Positions 26,300 through 34,949 of a stretch of DNA of 64,000 nucleotides are shown one piece after another. The stretch covers positions 541,332 through 605,331 of the forward strand of contig JACKHB010000004.1 in NCBI GenBank assembly GCA_020639195.1, given 5' to 3'. The first letter of the stretch is position 1. The number at the start of each line of letters is the position of its first letter. The position numbers and the translations under genes are program-made. The notes beneath the pieces are model-generated. The model saw only the letters and a program-made list of their open reading frames with translations, did no database searches and had not been told where the DNA came from. Source of the DNA: Phycisphaeraceae bacterium (GTDB lineage Bacteria; Planctomycetota; Phycisphaerae; Phycisphaerales; UBA1924).

Positions 26300-27643
26300 A
26301 TGACCGATCCCGATCGCCAGACATGGGATCGGATGTTGTCGCACCTGCGCGCACAGCATCCGGAAATCTGCCGTCAGTGGTTCGAGGAAATCGAGCCGCT
26401 GGGCTTGGTCTCGGGGTCGTTCTGCCTTCGGGCGCACTCGGGTGTCCACAGGGAATATCTCGAGCGGCACTGCGCCAGCGCGTTCAACGATGCCTTCCAG
26501 AACGCCACGGGGCATCTCCTGCCGGTGCGGTTTCTCGGCCCGGATGAGGAGATCGCGTCCGAATCGGGGGGGCGCGCGGTGCCGAGATCGCAGCGGGCCG
26601 CGGGGTTTCCCGACACCATCGCGCTCAACCCCGACTACAACTTCGCGACCTTCGTGGTCGGACCGGCAAATCGATATGCCCACGCGGCGGCGGTGGCTGT
26701 GTCGGAGCGTCCCGGGCAGGCGTACAACCCGCTGTTCATCCACGGCGGCGTGGGGCTGGGCAAGACGCACCTTCTGCAGGCGATTTGTCTGTCGATCCGC
26801 GAGCACACGCCCGACGCGATCATTCAGTACTTCTCGTGCGAGAGCTTCGTGACACGATTTACCGACGCGATCCGCGCCGGTGAGATGACGCAGTTCCGTC
26901 ACTGGTTCCGCGATGTCGATGTGCTCGTCATCGACGACATCCACTTCCTTGCCGCGAAGGAACGCTCTCAGGAGGAGTTCTTCCACACGTTCAACGCGTT
27001 GTTCCAGGCCAACAAGCAGATCGTGCTGTCGTCCGACGCCTCTCCCGAGCACATCCCCGATCTGGAGGATCGGCTGGTCAGCCGCTTCAAGTGGGGGCTG
27101 GTGACCGAGCTCGAACCACCGGACTTTGAGACCCGCGTGGCGATCATCAAATCCAAGGCTCGCCTTCGGGGCCTGGAGTTTCCCGACGATGCGGCCCATT
27201 ACATCGCCACCGTCAAGGACACCAACATCAGAGAGCTCGAGGGGGCCATCACCACGCTGCAGATGTACAGCAACGTGGAACGTACGCGCATTGACGTTGA
27301 TCTCGCCCGGAGGGCCCTGGGGCAGAACCACGCGGGGGCCTCGGCCGGCCCGTCGATCCAGATCATCATCGACACGGTGACGGACTTCTACAACGTTCGT
27401 GTGACCGACCTGCAGTCCAAGCGGCGGCAGCGGTCGATCGCGCTGCCCAGGCAGGTGTGCATGTACCTCGCCCGCAAGCACACCCGCCACTCACTGGAGG
27501 AGATCGGCGGGTACTTCGGCGGGCGCGACCACACGACAGTCATGCACGCGGTCAAGACGATCGAAGGCCGGAAGGGCGGCGATCCCGAATTCCACCTCGT
27601 TGTGGACACGCTCGAACGTCGCCTCCGTGACCGCAGGGCCTGA
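26300..27643 (+). CDS. dnaA: Chromosomal replication initiator DnaA
   Basis: Initiator ATPase that binds DnaA boxes and melts the origin. The 447 residues show the domain order of the family: domain I (WDRMLSHLRAQHPEICRQWFEEIEP), a short linker, the AAA+ core from NPDYNFATFVVGPANR with FIHGGVGLGKTHLLQAI (Walker A), VDVLVIDDIHFLAAKERSQEEFFHTFN (Walker B) and sensor SRFKWGLV. The C-terminal DNA-binding domain holds the signature GGYFGGRDHTTVMHAVK. Upstream, 26199-26220 forms a small hairpin (CTCTGG/CCAGAG). Presence of dnaA suggests an origin nearby but does not prove it. Confidence 0.98.
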   Translation: MTDPDRQTWDRMLSHLRAQHPEICRQWFEEIEPLGLVSGSFCLRAHSGVHREYLERHCASAFNDAFQNATGHLLPVRFLGPDEEIASESGGRAVPRSQRAAGFPDTIALNPDYNFATFVVGPANRYAHAAAVAVSERPGQAYNPLFIHGGVGLGKTHLLQAICLSIREHTPDAIIQYFSCESFVTRFTDAIRAGEMTQFRHWFRDVDVLVIDDIHFLAAKERSQEEFFHTFNALFQANKQIVLSSDASPEHIPDLEDRLVSRFKWGLVTELEPPDFETRVAIIKSKARLRGLEFPDDAAHYIATVKDTNIRELEGAITTLQMYSNVERTRIDVDLARRALGQNHAGASAGPSIQIIIDTVTDFYNVRVTDLQSKRRQRSIALPRQVCMYLARKHTRHSLEEIGGYFGGRDHTTVMHAVKTIEGRKGGDPEFHLVVDTLERRLRDRRA

Positions 27644-28040
27644 CCCGCCCTTCGGTTGTGGCTGCGGGCTGTTTGGTCCATCCGGCTGTCGGCTACACCT
27701 GTGCATGACCTGTGGGAAGGCGCGCGACCGATGGCGGCGTGGTGTGTCGATTGGTGCGCTCTTCGCGGCCAGGACCGAGCAAGCTCAAGCCCGCAGGAGT
27801 CCGGTGCCAGCCCAGAGTCAGCAAAGCGACAGGTTGCTGGAGACCCGCCGCGTTGATAAAGGACTATCCCAAAGGACATTACGATCGAGTCGCCCCGATT
27901 CTCCCCAACCGACGCGGCGTATCAACGACGAAGAAGAAGAGAAAGTACTTCCTTCGTCATAGATGCAGTGATCAGCGATCGTGTGAACACGCATCCTTGG
28001 CGACGGCCGAACGCTCGCGTTCTCGGTTGTGGAAAACACG
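27644..28040. promoter_or_regulatory. 397-bp dnaA-fpg gap, candidate replication origin
   Basis: No convincing gene is visible. The stretch is less GC-rich than its neighbours and includes a purine-rich run around 27929-27946. One DnaA-box-like 9-mer occurs (28028-28036, TGTGGAAAA, complement TTTTCCACA, one mismatch from TTATCCACA). A second (28151-28159, TGTGGATGA, one mismatch) lies inside fpg. The interleaved repeats CGCCGCG/CGCGGCG and CGTTGATA/TATCAACG flank about 60 bases. This is suggestive of an origin but weak. Confidence 0.3.
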
Positions 28041-28904
28041 CTATCGCGCCTGACACCTGGGACACCATACCGTGGTTCGCTGGCCAATCGTGGCCGCCTC
28101 AAGCAGCGCGTCGCATCGAAGGCAGGGCAGGCCAGCTCGGCCATACACCCTGTGGATGAGTTGGGCTCGTCCGGCCCGATCGCTTGCGTCCGCGTAGCTG
28201 CGGATCGTGGACCCGCCGTGGCGAGTCGCGGTTCTGAGCACTCTCCGGATTTCCGATGCGAGCGTGGCGCAGTCGTTGGCACTCAGGGCCGCGGCCGGGC
28301 GAACGGGAGCGATCCGGGCGGCGAACAGCGATTCATCGGCGTAGATGTTTCCAACCCCCGCCAGGACGGATTGATCCAGCAGGGCGCCCTTGATCGCGCG
28401 TGATGATCCCGCGAGAGCCCGGGCAAGGGCCTTGGCACGAATCGCAAGGGCATCGGGGCCAAGGCGACCCCACCTGGACTCGTGGAGGGCGTCGAACGTG
28501 TCGAACGTCCACAGCCCTCCGAAGCGCCGTGGGTCGATGAACGCCAGGCGGGAATTGTCGTCGAGCGCCCACACCACGTGCACATGCGGCGGCGGGTCGC
28601 CCCCGATCACGCGAAGCGATCCGGTCATGCCCAGATGGACGTCGATGGCCGGGCCGTCGTTTGTCACGATCGCCAGGTGCTTGCCGTGACGTTTGAGGTG
28701 CTCGATGCGCAATCCCTCGAACAGCGCACGCCTCTGGAGCGGGACAGGGGTCGTGGTGGAGCGTGAACGCCCCCATCCACCGGGCGGATCGCCGGGCGCG
28801 ACAATGACGCGACGGTTTCGCACCAGCACCGACCGAACCGTCCTCCCGAGCAGGATCGGTTCGAGCGATCGACGCAGATGCTCAACCTCGGGCAGTTCGG
28901 GCAT
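28041..28904 (-). CDS. fpg: Formamidopyrimidine-DNA glycosylase
   Basis: Bifunctional base-excision repair enzyme removing oxidised purines such as 8-oxoguanine. The 287-residue product starts MPELPEVEHLRRSL, with the catalytic N-terminal proline and Glu. It carries LKRHGKHL, HLGMTGSLRV, and the helix-two-turn-helix around LLDQSVLAGVGNIYADESLF. The C-terminal zinc finger is CLRC...WCPRC. It ends a tatC, tadA, fpg operon: the start is one base after the tadA stop. Confidence 0.96.
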   Translation of the reverse strand: MPELPEVEHLRRSLEPILLGRTVRSVLVRNRRVIVAPGDPPGGWGRSRSTTTPVPLQRRALFEGLRIEHLKRHGKHLAIVTNDGPAIDVHLGMTGSLRVIGGDPPPHVHVVWALDDNSRLAFIDPRRFGGLWTFDTFDALHESRWGRLGPDALAIRAKALARALAGSSRAIKGALLDQSVLAGVGNIYADESLFAARIAPVRPAAALSANDCATLASEIRRVLRTATRHGGSTIRSYADASDRAGRAQLIHRVYGRAGLPCLRCDALLEAATIGQRTTVWCPRCQAR

Positions 28905-28905
28905 G

Positions 28906-29433
28906 TCAGCGGGCCGTCCGCGCTCGCCTGGCCCGGAAGAACGCCCTGAGCAGCTCGGCGCTCTCGTGCGCGAGGACTCCACCGATGACCTGTGGCCGAT
29001 GGTTCAGCCTTCGGTCGTCGAGCACGCGGTACAGCGACTCGCACGCGCCCGCCTTGGGGTCCGAGGCGCCGTAGAGCACACGATCCACTCGGGCGTTGAC
29101 GATCAGGCCGGCGCACATCACGCAGGGTTCGAGCGTGACCACCAGCGAGCAACCGACCAGGCGCCACTCCTTCATCTCGCGGCTCGCCGCCCGGATGGCA
29201 AGGAACTCGGCGTGGGCGGCGGGATCGTGATCGCCCTCGCGCCGATTGAACGCCTCACCAATCACCCTTCCCGTGGCTGTTTCGAACACGACCGCCCCAA
29301 CCGGAACCTCGCCGGTGTGGACCGCGGAACGCGCGAGCGCCAGCGCTCGGCGCATCATCGTGATGTCGGTCTCGCTCGGCTCCTGAAGAGCGGGTCGCTT
29401 GGCGGTTCGTCGGGACCAGGGCCAGAAGAGCAT
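28906..29433 (-). CDS. tadA: tRNA-specific adenosine deaminase
   Basis: Zinc enzyme that deaminates A34 to inosine in tRNA-Arg(ACG). The 175 residues include the catalytic HAEFLAIR (His ligand and proton-shuttling Glu) and TLEPCVMCAGLIV (PCxxC zinc ligands), with the C-terminal helix ESAELLRAFFRARR. An N-terminal extension of about 24 residues (MLFWPWSRRTAKRPAL...) precedes the usual start; an internal ATG at MMRRALALAR could be used instead. The start codon shares one base with the tatC stop (TGATG). Confidence 0.95.
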   Translation of the reverse strand: MLFWPWSRRTAKRPALQEPSETDITMMRRALALARSAVHTGEVPVGAVVFETATGRVIGEAFNRREGDHDPAAHAEFLAIRAASREMKEWRLVGCSLVVTLEPCVMCAGLIVNARVDRVLYGASDPKAGACESLYRVLDDRRLNHRPQVIGGVLAHESAELLRAFFRARRARTAR

Positions 29434-30452
29434 CAGGACAGGCTCTCGTCGGTCGGTTCATCCGCCTCTGCGTCCGGCCCTTCTCCTCGCATCTTCGACG
29501 CGGGCAGCATCCACAGCAGGAACGAGCCCAACTCGTACAACAGGTACAACGGGATCGCCAGCAGCACCATCGACAGAGGATCCGCGGGCGTGAGGATGGC
29601 GGCCGCCGCGGCACAGATCATGATGGAGTGCCTTCGATACTTACTCAACCAGGCGCGATCGATCAGGCCGATCCACCCCAGGAGCAGCACGACGATCGGT
29701 GTTTGGAACCCGATCGCGAACGCCATCGCCATCGACAGGAACGTCTTGACGTACTCGCTGATCCGATATTGCTGCGCGATACCCGACCCGCGCGTCAGAT
29801 CGCTCCCAACGATAACGGGCTTGTCTCCCTCCCGGCCAATGCAGACGCGTCGCTGCATGATCCGCTTGTTGATCCACTCATCGCCGATCTGCGGCTCGGG
29901 CGGGTCGCCGTTGAGCACAGCGATGTGTCCCAGCGTGACGCCCTCGGGAAGCGTCGCGTGGCCGGGCTGCGAGACACCGATCGACGAGCCGAAGTGGATG
30001 AAGAACGACAAGATGACGGGAAAGATCACGAGGTACAGAAACACGACGCCGACCGCGCTCAGCAGGCCGGACATGGGCAGCAGCAGGTAGACGAATCGGC
30101 GTTCGTACTTGTACAACCCCGGCGAGACAAACCGCCAGATCTGGTAGAGCACCCAGGGGCTCCCCACGATCAGCGTGACCACCACGGCGATGCGCACATA
30201 CGCGAAGAAGGTTTCGAGCGGCGCCGTGGCCTGCAGCGTCGCCGGCAGTCCCGCCTCGCGCAGCTGCACGCGAGCGGGTTCGATCAGCAATTCCAGCAGG
30301 GGCTTTCCGAGGAAGAGGCCCAGGGCGAAGATCGGGACGAGGCCCACCACGGCCAGAAAGACCCTGAGTCGCAGGTCCTCAAGGTGCTCGCCCAGCGACA
30401 TGGCGTTGGGATCCCGGCGCGAACCTCGCACCGGCGAAAAACGTCCAATCAT
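29433..30452 (-). CDS. tatC: Twin-arginine translocase subunit TatC with long periplasmic insertion
   Basis: Multi-spanning receptor of the Tat pathway for folded proteins. The 339 residues contain SLGEHLEDLRLRVFLAVVG (the signal-recognition N-terminal motif), ATAPLETFFAYVRIAVVVTLIVGSPWVLYQIWRFVSPGLYKYERR (the highly conserved cytosolic loop and helix region) and six probable helices. Between helices 3 and 4 the periplasmic segment is roughly 60 residues longer than in E. coli (from FGSSIGVSQPGHATL to the RISEYVKTF helix) and includes a cysteine. It heads the tatC, tadA, fpg operon. No tatA/tatB is adjacent. Confidence 0.94.
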   Translation of the reverse strand: MIGRFSPVRGSRRDPNAMSLGEHLEDLRLRVFLAVVGLVPIFALGLFLGKPLLELLIEPARVQLREAGLPATLQATAPLETFFAYVRIAVVVTLIVGSPWVLYQIWRFVSPGLYKYERRFVYLLLPMSGLLSAVGVVFLYLVIFPVILSFFIHFGSSIGVSQPGHATLPEGVTLGHIAVLNGDPPEPQIGDEWINKRIMQRRVCIGREGDKPVIVGSDLTRGSGIAQQYRISEYVKTFLSMAMAFAIGFQTPIVVLLLGWIGLIDRAWLSKYRRHSIMICAAAAAILTPADPLSMVLLAIPLYLLYELGSFLLWMLPASKMRGEGPDAEADEPTDESLS

Positions 30453-30606
30453 CGCGTCCCTCGTGCGAGCGCGCTCGCGGCCGGGAGCATAGAACCGCCG
30501 TCGCCGACCTGAGGACGGCCCGGACTATCGGACGTGATCGCCGCGGGAAGCCCCGACGGGTTTCCTCCGCTCGCGCATCCGGTATCAGGTCGCGGAAGGG
30601 ATTCGA

Positions 30607-31194
30607 TTGACCGACACGATCGATCTCAGCGAGCACAGGCTGGCGGCCGAGGCCTCCAAGGGAGACCCCGAGGCCATCCGTGCGCTCTGGGCCGATCACC
30701 GGCGGTGGGTGGCGGCGGTGTTGCTGGCCCACAAACCGAAGGACGCCGACCTCGAGGACCTCCTCCAGGAAGTCGCCCTGACACTGGTCCGTCGGGTTCA
30801 CGAGCTTCGCGACGGCGCAGCCCTGCGTGGCTGGCTGCGCACGGTGGCACTCAACGTCGCCAGGGCCAGAGGCCGGGACACAGCCCGCCGGCGCCGGCGC
30901 GATGCTGGCCATCGGGAGGTCGTCGCGCGCCTAGGAGCCACCGGCCACGAACCGATGGATCCCGCCGAACGTGAGGAAGCCAGCCGCGTGCTCGGACAAG
31001 CCCAGCAACTTCCTGATTCCTACCGAGAAGCGCTCATCCTGCGGTGCGTGCACGGAATGAGCTATCGCCAGATCGGAGAGGCCCTAGGCCTGCCAGAAAC
31101 CACCGTCGAGACCAGGATTGCCCGCGGCAGGCGGATGTTGCGAGAGATTCTGGCCCACCAGGGGGCCGAGTCTGCCCAGGAGGTGACGCCATGA
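30607..31194 (+). CDS. ECF-type RNA polymerase sigma factor
   Basis: A 195-residue group 4 sigma factor. Region 2 is LEDLLQEVALTLVRRVHELRDGAALRGWLRTVALNVARARGRD, a basic linker follows, and region 4 is LPDSYREALILRCVHGMSYRQIGEALGLPETTVETRIARGRRMLRE. The start is TTG at 30607 with GGAAGGGA upstream. An ATG start would remove part of the first helix. The stop overlaps the next gene (ATGA), which has the layout of an anti-sigma factor. The target promoter is unknown; self-regulation is likely but no motif was established. Confidence 0.92.
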   Translation: MTDTIDLSEHRLAAEASKGDPEAIRALWADHRRWVAAVLLAHKPKDADLEDLLQEVALTLVRRVHELRDGAALRGWLRTVALNVARARGRDTARRRRRDAGHREVVARLGATGHEPMDPAEREEASRVLGQAQQLPDSYREALILRCVHGMSYRQIGEALGLPETTVETRIARGRRMLREILAHQGAESAQEVTP

Positions 31195-31829
31195 ATGACG
31201 CACCGATCATCGATCGAGATCTGCTCATCACTCGCGTGATCGACGCCCAAGCCACCCCTGAAGACTGGGCGGCATTCAGGGCGCTGGCCGCGGCGGATGC
31301 CACGGTGTGGGCCGAGCTGGCAGCGATGCAGCAGGACCACGATGACCTGCGGCGGGCCGTGGATCGCACGGTGGCCGTTGCCGACGGAATTGAGGCCCCG
31401 ATCGAGGCCCACGCCGACCATGCGATGAGCCGGCGGTTGGCATCGGCGGGAAAGTGGGGCGGCTGGATCGCCGCGGCCGCGCTGGCCCTGGCATGGCTCA
31501 CCGCCTCTCCGAGCGGCCGACGGGCCGGTTCGATCGCCGGTATTCCCTCGGGCGGCCAGGAGGCGAGTCTCCTGCCCACGTCGTGGACGCCCGATGAGGC
31601 GTTGGACGCCTATCTGACAGCCGGACAGCAGAGCGGTCGGGTCATCGGGCAGGATCCGGATCTGGTGGTCCTGGACTCTCGCAAGGCGGACGGGGGCATT
31701 GAGGTCCTGTATGTCCGCAGGATCGTCGAGCGGGCCGTCGTGGATCTCTATCGCGTTTCGGAAGACGAGGCGGGCAACGCGGTCCGGATCCCCGTGACGT
31801 CCGTGCCCAAGACCCGGCGGACGTACTGA
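31191..31829 (+). CDS. Probable membrane-bound anti-sigma factor
   Basis: A 212-residue single-pass protein. Residues 1-80 form an acidic helical cytosolic region (LLITRVIDAQATPEDWAAFRALAAADATVWAELAAMQQDHDDLRRAV), one membrane helix lies at about residues 89-103 (GGWIAAAALALAWLTA), and the rest faces outward. It has no zinc anti-sigma HxxxCxxC motif. Assignment rests on the four-base overlap with the ECF sigma gene, a near-perfect AGGAGGTGA ribosome binding site, and topology. It could instead be a sensor acting with the sigma factor. Confidence 0.68.
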   Translation: MNDAPIIDRDLLITRVIDAQATPEDWAAFRALAAADATVWAELAAMQQDHDDLRRAVDRTVAVADGIEAPIEAHADHAMSRRLASAGKWGGWIAAAALALAWLTASPSGRRAGSIAGIPSGGQEASLLPTSWTPDEALDAYLTAGQQSGRVIGQDPDLVVLDSRKADGGIEVLYVRRIVERAVVDLYRVSEDEAGNAVRIPVTSVPKTRRTY

Positions 31830-31933
31830 AGTCCCGACGGGAACAGGAGATTCGCGCATCTGACGGATTGAAACGGCCGGTTCCGGGATCGCGGAGGGGC
31901 CGAGTCGAACGCACACTCAAGGGAGCGCAAGCC

Positions 31934-33181
31934 ATGACAAACTCAATGCACTCTGTGTCGGCCGCCGTGCTGACGCTCATCGCCGGACTGGCGTCGGGCG
32001 CCGCGATGGGGCCCGATCAGGACTGCCCCGATGGATGCTGCAAGGCCCAGGCGGGCGCCACCGCCACGCGGCGAGTGCTCGCCACCGAGGCGTCGCCGCT
32101 GAACAACGTCGCGTTCGGATGGGAGCCCGGCGAGAACGTCGTGACGCAGCGCATGAACATCGTGCAGGTTGACGACGATCAGCGGATCGAGATCGTTATC
32201 AACAACGGCGAGGTGACGGCGCGTGTCAACGGCCAGGAGGTGCCCAGCAGTCGCATCCGGCGCGAAGACGGTCGCATCGTGATTGTCGATAAGGACGGAA
32301 AGCAGATCACCGAGATCCACACCCCCGGCAGCGGTGTCTGGGCCTTCGGGAATGCCGATGTCCAATTCGGCGCGCCGCATCTGGGCGACGACGCCCTGGG
32401 CGGGCTCATGTTGTGGTCGGATGAGGACGGCAACTCGATGGTGCTCGCGCCGGACACCCCCAAGGTGTTCATTGGCATCAGCATGTCGGACGCGGATGCG
32501 CAACTCCTCGAGCATCTCGGTGTGTCCAAGGGGATCCGCATCGACTCGATCGTTCCCGATTCGCCCGCCGAGCACGATGGTCTCCAGGCCGACGACATCA
32601 TCATTTCGATCGATGGGCACGACGGTCTGACGACCGAATCGCTCCGCGAGGTGCTCAAGTCGAAGAACCCGGGCGACGAGGTGGAGATCCGCGTCATTCG
32701 CAGGGGCGATCGCAAGAAGGTCGAGCTCGAACTCGCGCCATACCCGCAGCGTCAGGCCGTGGCCAATCAGTTCTTCAATGTGGAGGTCCCCGACCACGAC
32801 GTGGACATCGACATCGAGGACATCATCAAGCATCTGCGCGAGCACCGCTCGGAGATCCAGGGCCTGACCGACGACAACATCCGGCGCCTGCACGAGTCCC
32901 TGATCCAGGGCCTTCATCCCAGGATCTTCGCGCAGCTGCCCGGCGAGAACCGCTTCGTGGTTCCGAGATTCCAGTTCCAGGTGCATCCCGAGTTGCGGCT
33001 GGACCGGCTGCCCGAGGCCCCCAGCAACCCACGTGCCCGCGATCAGGCGCTTGTCGAGCCCCCAGCCATGCCCGGAGACACGGGTCGCCGGCTTGACGAG
33101 CTGGCCACGCGTCTGGATCGCCTCGAGCGTCAGCTCGACCGTCTGGTCTCGCATCTCGAGCGCGAGCGCGATAAAGACTGA
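31934..33181 (+). CDS. Exported PDZ-domain protein
   Basis: A 415-residue protein with a signal peptide (SVSAAVLTLIAGLASGAAMG) and a cysteine cluster just after it (DCPDGCCKAQ). One PDZ domain spans about residues 177-265 (VFIGISMS...GVSKGIRIDSIVPDSPAEHDGLQADDIIISIDG...SLREVLKSKNPGDEVEIRVIRRG), with the carboxylate-binding loop altered. The C-terminus has a heptad-type coil (LDELATRLDRLERQLDRLVSHLERE). No trypsin-like protease domain is present, so it is not a DegP. It lies 104 bases downstream of the anti-sigma gene and may belong to an envelope-stress set. The start codon follows AAGGGAG. Confidence 0.8.
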   Translation: MTNSMHSVSAAVLTLIAGLASGAAMGPDQDCPDGCCKAQAGATATRRVLATEASPLNNVAFGWEPGENVVTQRMNIVQVDDDQRIEIVINNGEVTARVNGQEVPSSRIRREDGRIVIVDKDGKQITEIHTPGSGVWAFGNADVQFGAPHLGDDALGGLMLWSDEDGNSMVLAPDTPKVFIGISMSDADAQLLEHLGVSKGIRIDSIVPDSPAEHDGLQADDIIISIDGHDGLTTESLREVLKSKNPGDEVEIRVIRRGDRKKVELELAPYPQRQAVANQFFNVEVPDHDVDIDIEDIIKHLREHRSEIQGLTDDNIRRLHESLIQGLHPRIFAQLPGENRFVVPRFQFQVHPELRLDRLPEAPSNPRARDQALVEPPAMPGDTGRRLDELATRLDRLERQLDRLVSHLERERDKD

Positions 33182-33372
33182 GGCGTGAAACCCGGGACCG
33201 GGAATCCCAATACAACTTCCCGGCCTCGCTTCTCTTGCTCCGCGAGCGGTCGCACGGGATCGTCCTGTGCGGCCGTTTTCTTGTCTTCGAGGTCTGTACG
33301 ACGCCCGGCGCCGAGTCGAACTGCGCCTCCACCTGAGCGGTACCATTGTCCGACACACCGCACGGAGGCCTG

Positions 33373-34434
33373 ATGAGCGCCACGCACCCCCACGATTCCG
33401 CCGACGTCCGCGCCGCGTACCAACGCCTGCGGCAGGAGATCTCCAAGATCATCGTCGGGCAGAGCGAGGTCGTGGACCAGATGCTCATGAGCGTCTTCTG
33501 CCGGGGGCACGCCGTGGTCGTTGGCGTGCCGGGCCTGGCCAAGACGCTGCTGATTTCCACGATCGCCCGCACGCTGAACCTGGACTTCTCTCGCATCCAG
33601 TTCACGCCGGACCTGATGCCCAGCGACATCACGGGGACCGAGGTCATCCAGGAGGACCGATCGACCGGACAGCGCCGCCTCGTCTTTGTGCGAGGACCGG
33701 TCTTCGCCAACGTCGTGCTCGCCGATGAGATCAACCGCACCCCGCCCAAGACGCAGGCAGCGCTGCTCGAGGCCATGCAGGAGCGGCACGTCACCATCGG
33801 CGGCACACGCCACGACCTGCCCGATCCGTTCTTCGTCCTTGCGACGCAGAACCCCATCGAGCAGGAGGGCACCTATCCGCTCCCTGAAGCCCAGCTCGAT
33901 CGGTTCATGTTCCAGATTCTCATCGAGTATCCCAGCGCGGATGAGGAACTGGAGATCGTCAGGAACTCTTCGACGCGCACCGACGTCGATATCGAGCAGA
34001 TCCTGACGCAAGAGGACATCAAGCGTGTTCAGAACGTCGTGCGGCATACGCCCGTCGCGGACCATGTCATCCGCTACGCCCTGCGCCTGGTCCGCGCGAC
34101 GCGCGTGAACGAGCCGATGGAGAACGGGCTGGAGCGTCCGGACATCGTCAAGGACTACGTCGCCTGGGGCGCGGGCCCCCGCGCGGGTGAGTTTCTCGTC
34201 CTCGCGGCCAAGGCCCGGGCCGTTATCGATGGCTCGCCGCACGTTACGCCCGACCACGTTCGAGCGATGGCCAAGCCGGTGTTGCGCCACCGCGTGCTCA
34301 CGAACTTCAACGCCGAGGCGGACCAGGTCTCGACCGACACGATCATTGCCGGCCTGCTCGACGCGGTTCCGGTCGAGGGCGGCTCCTCCGACGAGCGGCG
34401 CCGGCTCGATGCCGTGACGCGTTCGGCGGGTTGA
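33373..34434 (+). CDS. MoxR-family AAA+ ATPase
   Basis: A 353-residue AAA+ chaperone-type ATPase. Visible motifs are IVGQSEVVDQMLMSVFCRGHAVVVGVPGLAKTLL (Walker A with GLAKT), QFTPDLMPSDITGTEV, GPVFANVVLADEINRTPPKTQAALLEAMQE (Walker B and sensor region), and FVLATQNPIEQEGTYPLPEAQLDRFMF. The C-terminal lid follows. MoxR ATPases usually act with VWA-domain partners for metal insertion or stress response. No DUF58, BatA or VWA gene is adjacent here. GGAGG precedes the ATG at 33373, and the isolated context leaves its partner unknown. Confidence 0.93.
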   Translation: MSATHPHDSADVRAAYQRLRQEISKIIVGQSEVVDQMLMSVFCRGHAVVVGVPGLAKTLLISTIARTLNLDFSRIQFTPDLMPSDITGTEVIQEDRSTGQRRLVFVRGPVFANVVLADEINRTPPKTQAALLEAMQERHVTIGGTRHDLPDPFFVLATQNPIEQEGTYPLPEAQLDRFMFQILIEYPSADEELEIVRNSSTRTDVDIEQILTQEDIKRVQNVVRHTPVADHVIRYALRLVRATRVNEPMENGLERPDIVKDYVAWGAGPRAGEFLVLAAKARAVIDGSPHVTPDHVRAMAKPVLRHRVLTNFNAEADQVSTDTIIAGLLDAVPVEGGSSDERRRLDAVTRSAG

Positions 34435-34487
34435 GTCGTGGGGCGCCGGGCTCACGGCCCTGACGGGCAAAGCCACGGGAGGGCGAC

Positions 34488-34949
34488 ATGCCGCTGACAC
34501 AAACAGCCGAGTACGCCCTGCGAGCCGCGGTCTGCCTCGCTCACTCCCACGATGCGCTGGTCCCGACCGCCGAACTCGCCCTGCGAGCCGGCGTGCCGCA
34601 GAACTACCTCGCCAAGGTGCTCCAGACGATGGCGGGCGCGGAGATCATCACGGGTCGACGCGGCGTCGGAGGCGGGTATCGCCTCGCGCGCGAGCCCGCC
34701 TCGATCACGCTGATCGAGGTGGTTCGCGCCGTCGGCGACCTCGGGCCGGGCGGCAAGCATTCCTTCGATCCAGAGGCCGCGACGGGTCTGTGCGCCCTGC
34801 ATCGTCTCCTCGACGACGAGCGGACTCACCTCGTCGCCACGCTTGGCCGTACCACGCTCGGCGAACTGCTCGCCTCCGGCGCACGGGTCCACACGGCCGA
34901 CGCGAGCCATCGGCCCAAGACCGCCGACCGACTACCATCCGCCCCGTGA
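34488..34949 (+). CDS. Rrf2-family transcriptional regulator
   Basis: A 153-residue winged-helix regulator. The N-terminus MPLTQTAEYALRAAVCLA and the wing GRRGVGGGYRLAREP are typical of Rrf2/IscR/NsrR. Those sensors bind an Fe-S cluster through three cysteines, but in the equivalent loop only one is present (GLCALHRLL). Metal sensing through a cluster therefore looks unlikely for this protein. The end is GARVHTADASHRPKTADRLPSAP. The stop overlaps the lysS start (GTGA), so regulator and synthetase are translationally coupled. GGGAGGG precedes the ATG. Confidence 0.85.
   Translation: MPLTQTAEYALRAAVCLAHSHDALVPTAELALRAGVPQNYLAKVLQTMAGAEIITGRRGVGGGYRLAREPASITLIEVVRAVGDLGPGGKHSFDPEAATGLCALHRLLDDERTHLVATLGRTTLGELLASGARVHTADASHRPKTADRLPSAP

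Noticed and set aside
27600..27962. Small open frame downstream of dnaA
   Set aside because: It begins inside dnaA, lacks a ribosome binding site and does not look like protein. The region is better explained as non-coding, possibly origin DNA.
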